Shown piece after piece: positions 60,605-64,000 of a DNA stretch of 64,000 bases. The notes under the pieces are model-generated. The model was not told the DNA's origin. It saw nothing but the letters and a program-made list of their open reading frames with translations, and did not search any database. Both the position numbers and the translations under genes were made by a program. Source of the DNA: Ianthella basta (Eukaryota > Porifera > Demospongiae > Verongiida > Ianthellidae); assembly GCA_964019415.1 (NCBI GenBank), contig OZ025872.1, positions 7,085,322-7,149,321 of the forward strand, in the 5' to 3' direction. How positions within the stretch are numbered: position 1 is the stretch's first letter; every line of letters begins with the position of its first letter.

Positions 60605-61161
60605 TATAATGTTTGGCGACTTTGGGCATCCTGTGGCACAGACCATTGGTAAGATGTCAAATGTAAAAGAAATTTAAGAATTTTAAATATGACAGAATTT
60701 TTAATTAGGTCTTTGTTTACATGCAAAGTTGCACCAAACTGCAGATATAAAATGCCATAGCCCCATATCATTGCTATACCACATTTATACTGATAGTGGG
60801 TGTTATACGTAATAATCTAATGTGAAAATCCCGCAAATGCTCATGAAACTTCGTAGGCAGGTGCAAGTGATCAATGAGGCTGTGCACTCAGCAGGGATTA
60901 GTAATTAAAGACTCTGCTGTTCAATTAGAAGGCTGACAATTTAGTGTAACGTCATGGAACCGTGACATTTCATTGTGACATCACACAAACGACACAACCT
61001 AGTCAATCCAAAATATAGGGTTCGCCTAATTAAAAATTAGGCGAACCCTATAAGGCGAAGTATTAGGCGAAGTCATATTTAAAATCCTTAAATTTCCCTT
61101 AAGTTTGCCATCTTACCAATGGTCTGTGCCACAGGGTGCCCAAAGTCCCCCAGCATTATAT
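60605..61161. mobile_element. terminal-inverted-repeat element (MITE-like) 3' of tyrosinase
   Basis: About 100-bp inverted ends share GACTTTGGGCA-CCTGTGG and CACAGACCATTGGTAAGATG (left 60605-60700; right, reverse complement, 61068-61161). The centre holds a perfect palindrome GGTTCGCCTAATT-AAAAATTAGGCGAACC region (61019-61048). The size is about 560 bp, non-coding. A TA target duplication is possible. Confidence 0.75.
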
Positions 61162-61517
61162 AATACTAGCAGGGAAGCCCGCCTTCAGCGGCCTTCCCGC
61201 TCCGGTGCCCCCACGACGGCACTTCCACGACAGCTACTCAGCGCTGGTCTGGCAACACCAGAGTGTGTGATGACAGTGTGCTAACATCATCTGGTAGCAT
61301 GCATGCATATGCACTTAACAGAACAAAACAGCGATCAATGAATCACGTGGTCATGCACATGGTCTAAATCAAAAATGAATCGTGCATGTCTCACAACAGA
61401 GCCAGTTAATGTCAATAACACAATGGCTTGCTCTTGTTTTTGCTGTAGCAAGTATTGACCATGGTGTGATGTTCCTAAGAAGCACAGTCGCATTCACGCA
61501 GCTTTGCATGTTGTTGG

Positions 61518-62485
61518 CAGGGCCGTCGGAGGCAATTTAGAAGTGGTAAGGCCATTGGGTGAAGGATACAAAATGTCGTGAGCGAAGCAAGCGAAAAATG
61601 TTTTAGCTACTTTTCATTATCATACAGATAATGTTTGCTACGGATCTGTGCCTCAAGAGTAGTGATGCCTTTGCTAGCCCAGCATGCACTCTCGATCAGT
61701 CAGTAAGTCGTTTTAAGAGGGTTACATAGATTTCACAATGATATCAGTGATATACAGCAAAAAGCAGCTAAATCATGTTTACTAAACGTTCAGCATTGTA
61801 TGAAGCTAGATACGTGCCCATGCATAGGCTACACATACGTATATATAGCTAAATATTAGATACAATAGCTAGTCTTTGATTTAGCTAGCTAGCATTTCAA
61901 AGTTGCTAGCTATTATGCAAAATCCTCACCTGGTATACCAGCTCTCTTGGAAAGTTCGAGAAACGATCTTCTTCACACCGAATTGACGCTTAGGGTACTG
62001 AAAACCTGCGCGAGGCTGATGAGGCTTGTCACCTATTGTCGGCATTTCTTAGGTCCACGTGCTTCGACGATGAGACCATTTTGAATTGTTACATCGCCGT
62101 TAAGGGTATAGCGATTCGCTGACGTGTGGTGCTACAAGCCATGCTTCGTAGCGCCAGGTGATGTGGGTCGATTGCCTACGTACGCGCTGCTGGCCTCCAT
62201 CTTTATTACGTTTTGAATCGATTACGTAACAAAACATGGCGGAAGAAAGGAGCGTGCTTGCAAATCGTGAAGTATTGGACCCTACTTGATATCTCCTGTT
62301 TCATTGCATCTGCTAACAACCTAAGATCATTGATTCTTTGTTTCCTCAACGGTTAGTTAAGGTAGGGCAGGGGTTATCTGGTTTAGTAGCTAAAAACACT
62401 GCTTTTGAAAATTAAAAAACCTGCTAGCTGTTCAAAAAGTGGTACGGCCATGGCCGTACCAGCCGTACCGCCTCCGACGGCCCTG
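61518..62485. mobile_element. 968-bp DNA transposon with 16-bp terminal inverted repeats (hAT-like ends)
   Basis: The ends are CAGGGCCGTCGGAGGC (61518-61533) and its exact complement (62470-62485). The CAGGG start suggests a hAT-type non-autonomous element, but an 8-bp target duplication is at best imperfect (GTTGTTGG / GTTGGGTG). No transposase. The interior is GC-richer near 61.95-62.27 kb and contains ACATGGCGGAAGAAAGG with a 17-codon open frame at about 62236 (MAEERSVLANREVLDPT). Confidence 0.75.
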
Positions 62486-62867
62486 GTTGGGTGTGGAATA
62501 AAATGCACTGAGAAGTAATCATGTCCTCGTCCATGTTGTTGCATGTGATTACCAAACTTCACTAGCCAAATCTTGAAAAATAATTGCCAATTGCCAATTA
62601 TTTTTCAAGTTTAATTTTGGTTAATGAAGTTCAGTAATAGATTATAAGCATGTCTACCCCTAGCTACAAAAGATTCTTTTGAATCTTACGATTGTATAAC
62701 TATGTCACTGTCTGCATGTATCTCTTCTTTCAAAAATGGTATTGATGCATACTAGAAAATCACCTAAAATTAAGGTTCTTGGCTGAAGAATTCAACTTAG
62801 GTCCTTGTGACTGACACTTTTCCAACTACATGAGGAGTTCACTGTCATTTTTCACCTATCCAATAGA

Positions 62868-64000
62868 TGTTGACTGTCTTGGACAATAGTTTCAATGCTG
62901 TGAAAGCAACAACAGCATGTCACTAGCCTGTATATCTGAATACTGCAAGCACAAGCAGATGGCATCACATATTGTTATATGGACAAACACACACACATGT
63001 ATCAAATGCTTGCATGTGTACATGATGAAACTGGAGAAGCTACTGATTTACAATATCACCAACACTCTAGCTGACACCACTTGCAATGCTCTACTCATAC
63101 AACGTATACTGCATTATAATCATATAATAATTTGCTAAAGAATTGAACTACGCATGTGAATGCATGAATGTATGCTAGTTCAAAGTAAGATGATACTGGA
63201 ATGTGATAAATATTACATAATTGAGTTCACAAATTCAAAATACATGCATATATGAGCATCACTCTCATTTGCCACAACAGATCATGGTTACCCAAGAGGA
63301 GGCAGCTAGTGGTTCAAGCAGCGATCAAAATACACTGACCCAACGTAGCCCCCCCCCCTCATTGCTTGAGCAACATTCTGCTCAAAAAGATGTCTGTTCT
63401 GCCTCAATACCTCAGCAGCTTCTACAAGACGTAAGGGAGTACACCATACCAGTGAGTGTATGACTACATGTCTGTATGTGGATAGGCACATTTAGGAGAA
63501 AGGCATGCAGGAGGGAACCAACTATCCATATGTGGTAGGACTTCAGAATTAAGGGTGGAGGCATTGAGCCACAAAGCATTGAAATGTCTCTCTTGCTATA
63601 TATAAGAACAGCTGCAGCTCTGGTAGTGTACAGCAGTTACAAGTGCAAGGGATGCTACAGCAGCAGTGAATACCGTAAACATAAATATTTTGTGGTGGAA
63701 ATATTTTCAGTTGTGGCCCACAAGGACATTTCCGAAAGGAATTGAATCAGCTGACCTAAAAGCACTTTAGCTGAAACAACCCAAACGGGCCAACCTATAG
63801 CTGCTTCAGCCAAAATGACCAAATAATACAGTGCAGGTTGCACCTGACAGGGCATCTACGTAACCACAAAAATGTGACCAGGTGATAATAAAATGGCTGA
63901 TCATGTGATTGCATATAAAATGGATAAAGAGTAAGTGGCAGCAGCTATTTGAACCTAGTTATAGCTCTACCTGGGTTAGTGCACAGTTACATTTCAATTC
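62868..64000. repeat. segmental duplication, distal copy (partner 24316-25960)
   Basis: It is near-identical to the proximal copy and continues to the window end. It lacks the 395-bp insertion and has small indels. Confidence 0.9.
63306..63421 (-). CDS. last exon of a second UBE2M-like copy (partial, at window edge)
   Basis: After the acceptor TTACGTCTTGTAG the exon reads [19 protein letters not shown] and ends RCLNH plus stop, matching the UBE2M last exon with three differences: Arg to His, Arg to Gln, and an extra Gly (RGGGYVGS) caused by a C run of ten instead of seven. The frame is kept. Upstream exons would lie beyond 64000, so a second full gene, a partial duplicate and a pseudogene are all possible. 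Confidence 0.7.

Noticed and set aside
63221..63463. Plus-strand frame beginning MSSQIQNTC with a Gln/Ser-rich body
   Set aside because: It is antisense to the conserved last exon of the UBE2M-like copy.

Overview
This is nuclear DNA of an animal. Every recognisable gene is split by GT-AG (rarely GC-AG) introns, except one single-exon gene. Most of the non-coding sequence is transposon debris, microsatellites (mainly TG) and minisatellites. The gene set is metazoan: UBE2M, an ACC-synthase-like aminotransferase, two kynurenine 3-monooxygenase-like genes and a vertebrate-type transmembrane tyrosinase. Together with the transposon types (Penelope, Harbinger, Ty3/gypsy, LINE, terminal-inverted-repeat elements) this fits an early-branching or marine invertebrate, possibly a sponge. 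The species cannot be fixed from the sequence.

Layout. 0-10.4 kb: a minus-strand array of at least seven short phase-0 exons, each encoding a Cys/His-rich, RING-like zinc module of about 47 residues. It sits in nested tandem duplications with other short repeated exons, and a further Cys-rich exon lies at 10.1-10.34 kb. I recognise no known gene here; it is the best candidate for something undescribed. 12.6-13.7 kb: isolated candidate exons. 14.5-20.3 kb: minus-strand ACC-synthase-like (class I/II PLP aminotransferase) gene, with the last 11 exons readable. 20.6-22.4 kb: unassigned candidate exons. 25.15-32.12 kb: minus-strand UBE2M (NEDD8-conjugating E2), reconstructed from eight exons to 183 residues, with a dead Harbinger transposon in intron 1. 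32.5-34.6 kb: broken Penelope-like element just upstream of UBE2M. 36.9-57.1 kb: tandem duplication of a two-exon KMO-like gene on the plus strand. Copy A has an intron swollen to 7 kb by a gypsy remnant, Penelope fragments, a LINE end, a perfect 71-bp inverted repeat, minisatellites and an 835-bp tandem duplication. 58.5-60.3 kb: single-exon tyrosinase, plus strand. 60.6-62.5 kb: two terminal-inverted-repeat elements. 62.87-64.0 kb: second copy of the 24.3-26 kb segment, carrying the last exon of a second UBE2M-like copy that runs off the window.

The two KMO-like genes and the tyrosinase lie head to tail. In animals both enzyme families feed pigment and redox-active aromatic pathways (3-hydroxykynurenine/ommochromes; DOPA/melanin), so a pigment or aromatic-oxidation cluster is a reasonable inference but not proven. 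All exon boundaries were read by eye from splice motifs and reading-frame continuity.
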